A stretch of 64,000 nt of DNA, taken from positions 4,089,001 through 4,153,000 of the forward strand of contig CP054838.1 of assembly GCA_028768545.1 (NCBI GenBank), written 5' to 3'. Source of the DNA: Desulfobacter sp. (lineage in GTDB: Bacteria > Desulfobacterota > Desulfobacteria > Desulfobacterales > Desulfobacteraceae). Below are positions 8,608 to 15,895 of this stretch, in pieces (the first letter of the stretch is position 1; every line of letters starts with the position of its first letter). Made by a program: the position numbers and the translations under genes. The notes beneath the pieces were generated by a model, which worked only from the letters and a program-made list of their open reading frames with translations, was not told where the DNA came from and searched no databases.

Positions 8608-8871
8608 TTACCCTTCTGTGGCATCCTTGAACTGGGCATTCACCCGTCCTGCGCACACCGCCATGACAATGGCCCTTGCCGCCCCAATCTCTTTATCACT
8701 GATCTGGTGTTCCCTAGCATCGCTAAGGCAGTGGCCCATTCAGGGGTAGCAGCCCACAGCCATTGCAGAGGCCAGATAAATCAGACGGGTTGTTTTGTCA
8801 TCCAGGATCCGATTGTCCTTTGCACTTTGCAAAAAGGCCTGAAAGGCCTGGGCCTGTTGTTCTGAAAACAT
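8608..8871 (-). CDS. AhpD-like/carboxymuconolactone-decarboxylase-family selenoprotein with in-frame UGA (Sec44)
   Basis: Read through one UGA (8742-8740), this frame gives an 87-residue protein. The UGA falls in the motif G-C-Y-P-U-M-G-H (Cys41, Sec44, His47), the C-x2-C redox motif of AhpD-like proteins with the second Cys replaced by selenocysteine. Coding character continues without a break on both sides (upstream TTRLIYLASAMAV, downstream DKEIGAARAIVMAV and AGRVNAQF, both typical of the family). AAGGAG precedes the ATG. A 7-bp hairpin with a G-initial loop starts 11 nt after the UGA, as bacterial SECIS elements require. selA is at 58.1 kb. AhpD-like selenoproteins with CxxU are an established type; they probably reduce peroxides or disulfides. 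Standard gene finders would break this gene at the UGA. It is divergent from the LysR gene. Confidence 0.86.
8712..8728 (-). promoter_or_regulatory. Bacterial SECIS element for the AhpD-like selenoprotein
   Basis: On the minus-strand mRNA, 11 nt after the UGA, CCUUAGC pairs with GCUAGGG (7 bp, one G-U) around a GAU loop. Upper stem, distance from UGA to loop (18 nt) and a G at the first loop position fit the published loose consensus for bacterial SECIS hairpins recognised by SelB. Confidence 0.75.
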
Positions 8872-8920
8872 TTTTTCTCCTTTTTAAAAATAGAATTTGT
8901 CTGTATGCTCACTTTCAACC

Positions 8921-8939
8921 ATTAGATATACCGATTAAT
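8921..8939. promoter_or_regulatory. Possible LysR-type binding site in the divergent promoter region
   Basis: The 138-base gap between the selenoprotein and LysR starts holds ATTA-N11-TAAT, a dyad of the T-N11-A type often bound by LysR-family regulators. Position between divergent genes fits, but the match is short and AT-rich. Confidence 0.35.
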
Positions 8940-9009
8940 ATAATTGTACGATCGAATCCAACGATTTATTTAGATGGTCTGGATCGGCAGAAGCGATCAA
9001 AGGAGGATC

Positions 9010-9898
9010 ATGGAAATCAGGCAGCTTAAAACATTCATAACCGTGGCAGATCTGCTCAGCTTTACCCGGGCGTCCAAAGCGCTTTACATGGCCCAGTCGT
9101 CTGTTTCAGCCCAGATCAAAGCCCTGGCTGGAACAAGAACTGGACTTAAAACTCTTTGACCGCATCGGCCGCCGGGTTCTGCTCACAGATGCCGGGAAAA
9201 AACTTTATGCCTATGCCCGGCGGATGCAGGACATGACAGAGGAAATCCAATCAGAATTTTCCAATGATGAATATGCCAGGGGCGCCCTGACCGTGAGGGT
9301 GCCTGAAACCATTGCCAGCGTTTACCTGCCCCGGGTGGTTGAAAAATTTCACATGGATCATCCAAAGGTGGGCCTTGATTTCATCAATTGTTCGGACGAA
9401 CAGCTCAGAGAAGAACTCAACTCCGGACGAATTGATCTGGCCTTTTTACTCACAGATACCGTCCATATCAAAGAGGTGAATGTAAAGCTGCTGAAAACAG
9501 AACCTTTGGGGCTGGTATCCGCTGCGGATCATCCCCTTTCAAATCAGGGCCGGATCCGCATGGAGGATCTTTCAGGCCGAACACTTCTTTTACCCAAAAC
9601 CGACTGAAATTATCCAAAACGATTCAAGCGGTCGGTTGAACAAAATAATGTCCGTCCCAGAATCTTAGAGTTTTCCAGCATCAACGGAATGAAAAACTGC
9701 CTGAAAAAAGGAATCGGCCTGACCCTCTGCCCCCACATCTCAATAAAAAATGAACTAAAGGAAAAAACGCTGACCCGGCTTAAACTTGATTCATGTCCTG
9801 ACCAGGTCTCCCTTATCATGATCTGGCATTCGGAAAAGTGGTGTTCCCCCCTGTTAACCCATTTTATGGCCTTGGCTGAACAGGAGATGGGTGAATAA
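9010..9898 (+). pseudogene. LysR-family regulator with a 4-bp duplication frameshift and an in-frame UGA at a usual Cys position
   Basis: The N-terminal winged helix (MEIRQLKTFITVADLLSF, ASKALYMAQSSVSAQIKAL) and the substrate-binding domain are clearly LysR-type. Two interruptions occur. First, CTGG is tandemly duplicated at 9124-9131; removing one copy restores LEQELDLKLFDR. Second, TGA at 9605-9607 lies in LLLPKTD-stop-NYPKRF, in the same frame as the following LEFSSINGMKNC and GIGLTLCPH. Many relatives have Cys there (DCSY or GCSY), and this is within about one residue of OxyR peroxidatic Cys199; after repair the UGA is codon 198. Options are a decaying regulator, or a selenocysteine-containing one with a slippage or assembly indel. 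Divergent from the AhpD-like selenoprotein gene, its likely target. Confidence 0.85.
9623..9640 (+). promoter_or_regulatory. Candidate SECIS-like hairpin downstream of the LysR UGA
   Basis: Fifteen nt after the UGA, UUCAAGC and GGUUGAA can pair (5 bp, one G-G mismatch, then C-G) around a GGUC loop. GGUC is also the apical loop of the E. coli fdhF SECIS, and the UGA-to-loop distance of 22 nt is in the accepted range. The stem is weak, so this is suggestive only. Confidence 0.35.
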
Positions 9899-10082
9899 TT
9901 CAAGACTGTGAATTGGGTTTTGCTATAGGATGAAAAGTTTTATACAGTTAACATTGAATTCAGCCACAAGAATTCAAAAAACTTTTGACAGAATGACTGC
10001 ACATGGCATTACAGACTACTTGAATCTACAGATCAAACATTTTTTTTATTAACGAAAATCTCTATTATGTGCGTTATGTTAT

Positions 10083-10520
10083 TTATATTTTAACTTCTAT
10101 AGCTGCCTTTATAATGAAGTCTAATTTTGCTTTCTCATGAGCTTCGTTTGGAATATTATGAAATGATAAATTTGTGTGCAATATTCCTTCAAACGCGTTA
10201 TAAACTTCAGCTGAAAACCACGTATGAATAAGACCTTTTGAATTTTCAATGCATTGACGCGTTTCTGAACGAAAATTTATAATAGGCGCAATTCCTTCAT
10301 AAGATTCTTTCTGGTTTTGAAGTGCTACATCTAATATATCAGCTTCCATCTTCCCAATTGCTTGCAAAGCGGATTGGAATGATTGATACTTCAGTTCATG
10401 ATTCTTAGTAAATTTCCACCACTTAGAAGTGAGCATATTACTAACAATTGGACCAATCATCCCGCCAAACACCCCAGATATGGTTGAAATTGCAACAGCT
10501 TCTATAAATGTAATTGGCAT
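10083..10520 (-). CDS. Hypothetical protein with N-terminal membrane segment
   Basis: A 145-residue protein with one N-terminal hydrophobic segment (about residues 3-27, rich in Gly, Ile and Ser) followed by a soluble, mostly helical region with no recognised domain. I choose ATG 10520 because AAGGA lies just upstream; an upstream in-frame start at 10568 has no such site. The gene and its flanks (about 9900-10700) are clearly more AT-rich than the neighbouring genes, and codon use differs (many AAT, TTT, AAA), which points to horizontal acquisition. It stands alone between the LysR gene and the etf operon terminator. Function unknown. Confidence 0.55.
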   Translation of the reverse strand: MPITFIEAVAISTISGVFGGMIGPIVSNMLTSKWWKFTKNHELKYQSFQSALQAIGKMEADILDVALQNQKESYEGIAPIINFRSETRQCIENSKGLIHTWFSAEVYNAFEGILHTNLSFHNIPNEAHEKAKLDFIIKAAIEVKI

Positions 10521-10990
10521 ATTATTCCTTCTCACATCGTCCTTAATCAACATGATTGATTTGCCCAAATAATAAAAATTGGGGAATCAAATCAACCGAA
10601 CAAAAAACCAACTTTAATTAAAACCATAAACGCTTATTTAAACTGCGTTCAGTCACCACCATTAAACAATAGCCCTACCCTGAGTGAAATTACAAGGGGA
10701 AAGATAAAAGGAAAAAACCGGATATTCCATTCTGCCATATCCTCTAATATGCCTGGGCATCCAGGCTGGGGTGCGGGGGGGATGGTTTTTGCGGCGTGAG
10801 GACTGCCGGGTGCCAGGATGGCAAAGACGGCTGTCCGTCCGCGGCGTTCCCGGTCAGGACGACCGGGGGCGGTTTAGCTAAAACCACCCGCCCGTTCACC
10901 GGCCGGGTCCTGAAAACAAAAAGGCCCTGCAAAAAAATGCAGGGCCTTTAAAAATCTCAAACTAAGGCTCAGCCTTATGAGAGGCGAAAC
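10521..10990. other. Long intergenic region with an abrupt AT-to-GC shift
   Basis: The first 220 bases are AT-rich like the hypothetical gene beside them. From about 10745 to 10920 the sequence becomes strongly GC-rich (a G7 run near 10777, then CCGCGG- and GACCGGGGG-type blocks) and contains the palindrome TTTAGCTAAA flanked by GGGGGCGG and CCACCCGCCC, able to fold into an imperfect hairpin. No convincing gene is visible. It ends in the etf terminator. Confidence 0.4.
10921..10948 (-). terminator. Rho-independent terminator of the etf operon
   Basis: A perfect 10-bp stem (AAGGCCCTGC / GCAGGGCCTT) with an 8-nt A-rich loop, followed on the minus strand by TTTTGTTTTC. It lies 43 bases beyond the etfA stop and is a textbook terminator. 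Confidence 0.9.
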
Positions 10991-11953
10991 CTATAAGTCT
11001 TCAATGGCTTCCTGGAGTTCAGGCATGAAATCAAGAATATCTTCAACAATACCCACATCAGCCACCTGGAAAATAGGGGCTTTGGGGTTTTTGTTTACTG
11101 CCACGATAAAGGGATTGCCCTTTACCCCGCCCATGTGCTGGAAGGAGCCGGAAATACCCATGGCCATATAAACCTTGGGTTTAACGGTCTGGCCGGAGGT
11201 GCCGACCTGGCGTGATTTTTCAAGCCATTTGGCATCAACAATGGGTCTGGAGCAGGAAACCACTGCGCTCATGGCGTCGGCCAGTTCCTGGGCCACTTCA
11301 ATGTTGTCCTCATCTTCAATACCGCGGCCGATGGAGACCAATACGTCTGATTTGGTGATATCCACATCACCCACTTCAGCTTCAACCACTTCCAAAAAGG
11401 CTCTTTTGGCTGAAAGATCGCCACCATCGCCTGCAGTCACATTGCCGCCTGCATCACCGCCGTCAACCGGAGCAAAGGCGCCCGGACGGATGGTAATCAC
11501 AGCCCCTGCTGAAATATCGCAGGTCACATGGGTGGAAACAGCTCCCCCCAGTTCCTGGCGGACAATTTTAAGGGCAGAACCGTCCTGGCCTTCAAAATCA
11601 ACCACGTCTGCTGCATAGGCAGAGTCAAGCTTAATGGAAAGGCCCGGAGCCAAATCCATGCCAAATGTATCATGTCCAACCAGAACAACGGCATCGGCCG
11701 GAACAATGTTGACCAGGGCTTTTCTCACGACTTCTGAATTGGGATAGGCCAGGGCTGCATCATCAACCTTGATCACTTGGGCATAAATTTTGGCCATTTC
11801 ATTGGCCACGGTATCCAGATCTGCACCGGAACCTGTAACAACGGCAGTAACAGAAGCTGCGTCGTCAATTTTTTTAGCCGCATCCAGGAACTCTAATGCC
11901 ACATCTGCTGCAGCACCGTTACTAAAAGGGATATACGCAAAAATCTGAGTCAT
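10991..11953 (-). CDS. etfA: Electron transfer flavoprotein alpha subunit
   Basis: The 320-residue protein has the C-terminal FAD domain of ETF alpha: SIGRGIEDEDNI, then SRPIVDAKWLEKSRQVGTSG, GISGSFQHMGG and AVNKNPKAPIFQVADVGIVED. It pairs with EtfB to carry electrons from acyl-CoA dehydrogenases or similar dehydrogenases to the membrane oxidoreductase encoded just upstream in the operon. The ATG follows the etfB stop by 2 bases, so synthesis is coupled. The N-terminal half is the variable EtfA domain. Length is normal. Confidence 0.95.
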   Translation of the reverse strand: MTQIFAYIPFSNGAAADVALEFLDAAKKIDDAASVTAVVTGSGADLDTVANEMAKIYAQVIKVDDAALAYPNSEVVRKALVNIVPADAVVLVGHDTFGMDLAPGLSIKLDSAYAADVVDFEGQDGSALKIVRQELGGAVSTHVTCDISAGAVITIRPGAFAPVDGGDAGGNVTAGDGGDLSAKRAFLEVVEAEVGDVDITKSDVLVSIGRGIEDEDNIEVAQELADAMSAVVSCSRPIVDAKWLEKSRQVGTSGQTVKPKVYMAMGISGSFQHMGGVKGNPFIVAVNKNPKAPIFQVADVGIVEDILDFMPELQEAIEDL

Positions 11954-11955
11954 GA

Positions 11956-12747
11956 TTAGAGTCCTCCTTTGGCTTTGAGCTTCTCAATCAATTTTTCAAT
12001 AATCTCTTCGGTGGAACCTTCAAGCATTTCAGCACCATCACCCATGTCAGGTACAAAATAATCCACCCTCCGGGTTTTGGCGCCGTCTTCGCCAATAACG
12101 GAAGCATCCACACCCAGATCTCCTGCGCTTTTCACAGGAATTTCAACCTTGGCCACCTTACGGATACCGCGGATCCCCACATAACGGGGCTCATTAATAC
12201 CGGTCTGAATGGAAAGCACACAGGGAAGCTCAATTTCATTCATTTCCTGGTTGCCGCCTTCAATTTCACGACCCACACAGATCTTGGCGTCGCCGTCCAC
12301 CTCAATCTTGTTGACCAGAGAGGCATAGGGGTAGTCCAGCATGGCCGCAACCATGCCGCCGACCTGACCTGCACCCTCGTCAGCCTGGGCACCGGTAAGG
12401 ATAAGATCATAGCTGCCCTTTTCGATTTCAGCCTTGAGAATGGCGGCAATCCCTTTGCCGTCAGAACCTTCAAAGGCGTCGTCGGACAGGAGGACACCAT
12501 TGTTGGCGCCCATGGCCATCTCACGTCTCAAAACCTCTTCTGCTTCATCATCGCCCACGGTGACCACGGTGACGCTGCCGCCCACGTTGTCCACGATCTG
12601 AATGGCTTCTTCAACCGCATAGTTGTCCCACTCATTCACAGAATAAACCAGATCGTCACGGTCCAGATCGTTTCCGTCGGAATTGAGTTCAAATTCATTC
12701 TCAGCAGTATCTGGAACGCGTTTGACGCATACCAAAATTTCCATCAT
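11956..12747 (-). CDS. etfB: Electron transfer flavoprotein beta subunit
   Basis: The 263-residue ETF beta subunit begins VCVKRVPDTAE and shows the ETF beta pattern NEWDNYAVEEAI, GDDEAEEVLRREMAMGA, LTGAQADEGAGQVG and LPCVLSIQTGINEPRY. In this type the beta subunit binds AMP or, in bifurcating ETFs, a second flavin; the sequence alone does not settle which applies here. An AAGGAGG lies very close to two tandem ATG codons (12747 and 12744), and the second has the better spacing. It precedes etfA and follows the membrane Fe-S protein gene, with a 9-bp hairpin in the gap. Confidence 0.95.
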   Translation of the reverse strand: MMEILVCVKRVPDTAENEFELNSDGNDLDRDDLVYSVNEWDNYAVEEAIQIVDNVGGSVTVVTVGDDEAEEVLRREMAMGANNGVLLSDDAFEGSDGKGIAAILKAEIEKGSYDLILTGAQADEGAGQVGGMVAAMLDYPYASLVNKIEVDGDAKICVGREIEGGNQEMNEIELPCVLSIQTGINEPRYVGIRGIRKVAKVEIPVKSAGDLGVDASVIGEDGAKTRRVDYFVPDMGDGAEMLEGSTEEIIEKLIEKLKAKGGL

Positions 12748-12772
12748 CGCCTCCTTAAAACTTGGGGTTATG

Positions 12773-12794
12773 GCCTGCCGGGTCTCCGGCAGGC
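12773..12794 (-). terminator. Hairpin between the membrane Fe-S oxidoreductase gene and etfB
   Basis: A perfect 9-bp stem (GCCTGCCGG / CCGGCAGGC) with GTCT loop and no T-tract. Inside an operon it more likely tunes mRNA processing or relative expression than ends transcription. Confidence 0.5.
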
Positions 12795-12813
12795 GTACAC
12801 AATAAAGTATTGC

Positions 12814-14877
12814 TTATGCTAAATGCTGCTCAATGAGTTCGGTAAAGTCCATGGCTTCCATTTCACCTTCCTTGCCTGCCACCTTGATGGCATCCTGGAT
12901 ATTGACCAGGCAGAAAGGACAGGCGGTCACAATAACCGTGGCACCGGCTTCAGCAGCCATATTCACCCTTAAAACCCCCATGCGGGTTTCTTCTTCAGGC
13001 TCGTAAAAGAGCATGAGCCCGCCGCCGCCGCAACAGAATGACCGGTCCCGGCTCTTTTCAAGTTCCACCCGTGTCAGCCCGTCAATGGCATCCAGAGCAT
13101 CTCGAGGATCTTCATACAGGCCGTTATGGCGGCCCAGGTAACACGGATCATGGTAAACATAAACCTGGCTCGGATCCTTGCAGGGCTTCATGGTCAAAGC
13201 ACCGGTATTAATTTTTTCAGCAACCACTTCGGAAATATGACGCACCGGAGGCAGGCCTGTATAATCATTTTTCAATGCATTGTAGGCATGGGGATCGGCG
13301 GTCACAATCTCTTTGACCCCGGATTCCAGAATGGCTTCGGTGTTCTGTTCTTTAAGATCCTGGTAGAGCATTTCCTCGCCAAACCGAATAACCTCGTTGC
13401 CGCTGTCCTTTTCAGCCTTGCCAAGGATACCGAAATCAACCCCTGCCTTTTCAAGAATAACAGAGGTCCGTCTTGCAATCTCCTGGATATTATCATCATA
13501 GGAAGTGATACTGTCTACAAAGTAAAGGGTGTCAGCACTTTCCTTGGACAAATCCTTGATCGTATGCGCAGCCTTGAACTCTTTATCCTTGGCCCAGTCC
13601 GCCCGTTTCTTTTCCATCTTACCGTAGGGATTGCCTCTTTTTTCAAGGGCTTTGAGGGGCTTTTGCAATGACTGGGGAACCATACCCTCATCCACCATGC
13701 CCCGGCGAAGGTCAACGATTTTATCAATATATTCAATGCCCAAAGGACATTCCTGTTCACAGGCGCCACAGGTGGTGCAGGACCAGATTTCGTCCTCTGT
13801 ATAGATATCTTCCACCAGCATCTTGGACTTGTAGATTTCCCCTGACATGGGATAATTCTTAAACATCAAATCCCGGGCCTTGATGGTGATAAACCTGGGG
13901 GAAAGAGGTCTGCCCACGGCATTGGCCGGACATTGGTCAGAACACCTGCCGCAATCGGCACAGGAATAAAAATCCAGCATATGCTTCCAGGTAAAATCTT
14001 CAAGAGTCTTAACACCAAAAGATTCAAGTTCGTCCAGTTCCTCATCTTTTATCCCGTGCATCACAGGTTTGATATTTCCCTTGCTCACCCGCATGAAAAA
14101 TACGTTGAAAATGGAGATGATCACGTGAAAATGCTTGCCCATGGGCAAAAAACAGAGAAAAAAGAAAAAGGCCAGATCATGCACATAATACATGAAAATA
14201 TGAAGACCCTGCAACACCTCTAAAGAGGCAGAAGAAAGCATGGCCTTGAATATCCAGACCAGGGACAGGGGCGCTACAAAATGAGACTCTCCCGTGACCT
14301 GGAAGACATAGGCCATCTCAGAGGCTTCAAACAGGCTTTCTGAAATCATCAGAGTTGAAATGATGCCCAGAACGAATACGGCTTCAGCCGTATGATCATG
14401 TCCGTATTTTTCAGGAACGCTATACCGGGCCGGCTTATAAATCCCACGCCGAATGGCCGCTATGATACAGGCGATGAGTACGGCTGTTGCTGCATAATCC
14501 TTGAAAAAATTGTATACAGCGCCGATCCCCCCGTCAAACCCGGGAAGAACAAATCCGTCGGATATTCCGATAATCACAAGGCTTGAAGATCGAATGGAAA
14601 GGATCAAAAAACCTGCAAAAATAACAATATGCAACACTCCTGCCAGCATATACCGGGGCTGACGGACCTGCCCCAGCCAGACAATGGCCAAATTTTTAAT
14701 GCGCTCCGGAATCCGGTCAAACCGGTTGTCCGGGTTGGCCCTTACCAGAGGGGCGATCCTCCGTGCCATGATATAGGTAAACAGGCCAATACCGGCAATG
14801 GGCACAATAAAAGAGAGAATCACCATTGGAAAAAACCCGAACAACTGATAACTTGCCGGACCAATAATTGAAGACAT
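12814..14877 (-). CDS. Membrane heterodisulfide-reductase-like Fe-S oxidoreductase (ETF:quinone oxidoreductase, FadF/EtfD type)
   Basis: The 687-residue protein has about six membrane helices in its first 265 residues (NarI-like haem-binding fold), then two 4Fe-4S motifs (Cys306-309-312-316 and Cys367-370-373-377) and two C-terminal CCG domains, the first with YHDPCYLGRHN and FCCGGGG, the last with VTACPFCLVN. This architecture belongs to the family next to etfBA that oxidises ETF and reduces menaquinone. It lets electrons from fatty-acid or aromatic acid beta-oxidation enter the membrane chain. First gene of the operon with etfB and etfA; a TetR operator lies at 14907-14924 just upstream of its start. 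Confidence 0.93.
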   Translation of the reverse strand: MSSIIGPASYQLFGFFPMVILSFIVPIAGIGLFTYIMARRIAPLVRANPDNRFDRIPERIKNLAIVWLGQVRQPRYMLAGVLHIVIFAGFLILSIRSSSLVIIGISDGFVLPGFDGGIGAVYNFFKDYAATAVLIACIIAAIRRGIYKPARYSVPEKYGHDHTAEAVFVLGIISTLMISESLFEASEMAYVFQVTGESHFVAPLSLVWIFKAMLSSASLEVLQGLHIFMYYVHDLAFFFFLCFLPMGKHFHVIISIFNVFFMRVSKGNIKPVMHGIKDEELDELESFGVKTLEDFTWKHMLDFYSCADCGRCSDQCPANAVGRPLSPRFITIKARDLMFKNYPMSGEIYKSKMLVEDIYTEDEIWSCTTCGACEQECPLGIEYIDKIVDLRRGMVDEGMVPQSLQKPLKALEKRGNPYGKMEKKRADWAKDKEFKAAHTIKDLSKESADTLYFVDSITSYDDNIQEIARRTSVILEKAGVDFGILGKAEKDSGNEVIRFGEEMLYQDLKEQNTEAILESGVKEIVTADPHAYNALKNDYTGLPPVRHISEVVAEKINTGALTMKPCKDPSQVYVYHDPCYLGRHNGLYEDPRDALDAIDGLTRVELEKSRDRSFCCGGGGLMLFYEPEEETRMGVLRVNMAAEAGATVIVTACPFCLVNIQDAIKVAGKEGEMEAMDFTELIEQHLA

Positions 14878-14906
14878 ACTGACTTACCTCCCGTTATTTT
14901 TAATAT

Positions 14907-14924
14907 AATGAATTCAGGCTCATT
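14907..14924. promoter_or_regulatory. Predicted TetR operator upstream of the etf operon
   Basis: AATGAATTCAGGCTCATT is an AATGA-N8-TCATT dyad 30 bases upstream of the membrane oxidoreductase start. It shares the ATGAAT...TCAT pattern with two further sites around the tetR gene. Confidence 0.55.
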
Positions 14925-15005
14925 GAGCTTTAGTAAACATGACCTTTGGCGTCAAGCAAAAAACCCTGTTCAGCAAATTTTTACCATTTATATACTATAT
15001 GGGGT

Positions 15006-15590
15006 TTATTTACCTCTCACCCCGGTCAGATAAAGATCCACAAGCGGATCTGCCATGGATACCAGGTCATACCTGCCATGGGCAGATACCCAGGTGGATA
15101 TCACCCCTTCCACAGCCCCGAGAATGAACCGCTTGACCAGGCCCACAAAAAGGTCCTGACGCATGGTTCCGTCGATCTGACCCTGCTCGATAATATCAGA
15201 CAAAAGATCCAGATACATCTTTGAGATATCCTTGATCTGGGATTCAATATCCCGCAGATACCTGACCTCTGACTGAAAAATAATCACCATATTCTTGTCG
15301 TTCTGGAATTCCTCAAGGTGACACCGGATCAGATTGCGAAGCTTGGTTTCCGCATTGGTCCCCTTGGCAACGGCGGAGTTCATTTTTTGAAAAACAGACT
15401 CTGTTTTAAAGGAGATGAACTGATACAGGATATCATCTTTATTCTTAAAATAAAGGTAGAGGGTGCCGTCTGCCACACCGGCCTTGGCTGCGATTTGGGA
15501 GATGGTGGCTTTGTAAAAGCCGAACTCGGCAAACACCGCCCCTGCACTGTTTAAAATTTTATGATATTTTTCAGATTTATTCTTTTGCAA
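15006..15590 (-). CDS. TetR/AcrR-family transcriptional regulator (FadR-like)
   Basis: A 194-residue regulator with an N-terminal TetR helix-turn-helix (KILNSAGAVFAEFGFYKATISQIAAKAGVADGTLYLYFKNKDD) and a ligand-binding domain resembling the FadR-like TetR_C group that senses acyl-CoA. No ATG is near the domain start, so TTG at 15590 is the likely start codon. It is transcribed towards the etf operon. A perfect TGAAT-N4-ATTCA dyad lies 27 bases upstream of its start, so it is probably autoregulated. The related dyads before the etf operon and the aldolase gene suggest these are its targets. Effector unknown; acyl-CoA is an inference from family and context. Confidence 0.88.
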   Translation of the reverse strand: MQKNKSEKYHKILNSAGAVFAEFGFYKATISQIAAKAGVADGTLYLYFKNKDDILYQFISFKTESVFQKMNSAVAKGTNAETKLRNLIRCHLEEFQNDKNMVIIFQSEVRYLRDIESQIKDISKMYLDLLSDIIEQGQIDGTMRQDLFVGLVKRFILGAVEGVISTWVSAHGRYDLVSMADPLVDLYLTGVRGK

Positions 15591-15614
15591 ATTCTTTGGC
15601 CCCTTTCCCGGTCA

Positions 15615-15632
15615 AATGAATAACGATTCATC
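15615..15632. promoter_or_regulatory. Predicted TetR operator, autoregulatory site
   Basis: AATGAATAACGATTCATC contains the perfect dyad TGAAT-AACG-ATTCA. It lies directly upstream of the tetR start and nearly matches the site at 15781. Confidence 0.7.
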
Positions 15633-15780
15633 AATCTAACAATAGATTAAAACAAAAGTCAAGCCTGTATTTTTTTAACAAAAAAGAATAAGTTGCAAAT
15701 TAGCTAATTTTTATAGATAGTTATAACTCGCCCTGTTTAAATGACTTGAACTCCCAATATTTAAATCTCTAAAAATTAGA

Positions 15781-15798
15781 TATGAATAACTATTCATT
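15781..15798. promoter_or_regulatory. Predicted TetR operator upstream of the aldolase gene
   Basis: TATGAATAACTATTCATT contains TGAAT-AACT-ATTCA, differing from the site at 15615 by one base across the 14-bp core. It sits about 30 bases upstream of the aldolase -35 box. Confidence 0.7.
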
Positions 15799-15829
15799 CC
15801 CTGATAAGGCTTGATTTTAGGGTGGTTTC

Positions 15830-15859
15830 ATGACAAAAAAAGAGAATTGTTCTTATAAT
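15830..15859 (+). promoter_or_regulatory. Sigma-70-type promoter of the aldolase gene
   Basis: ATGACA (15830-15835) and a perfect TATAAT (15854-15859) are separated by 18 bases, giving a predicted transcript start near 15866, 30 bases before the ATG. Confidence 0.65.
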
Positions 15860-15895
15860 ATTAAGGTGTGACGAATACTGGGAGGAAATTTTACC

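Larger units (their letters stand above)
15591..15895. other. Divergent promoter region between tetR and the aldolase gene
   Basis: This 305-base AT-rich gap has no gene. It holds two TetR-type dyads (15615-15632 and 15781-15798) and a good sigma-70-type promoter facing the aldolase gene. Confidence 0.7.

Noticed and set aside
8476..8865. 129-codon plus-strand frame opposite the AhpD-like gene
   Set aside because: Composition and sequence show nothing known, whereas the minus strand read through UGA gives a recognisable family with a good start site.
10744..10932. 62-codon minus-strand frame in the GC-rich block
   Set aside because: Pro-rich translation driven by GC content, and it runs into the etf terminator.
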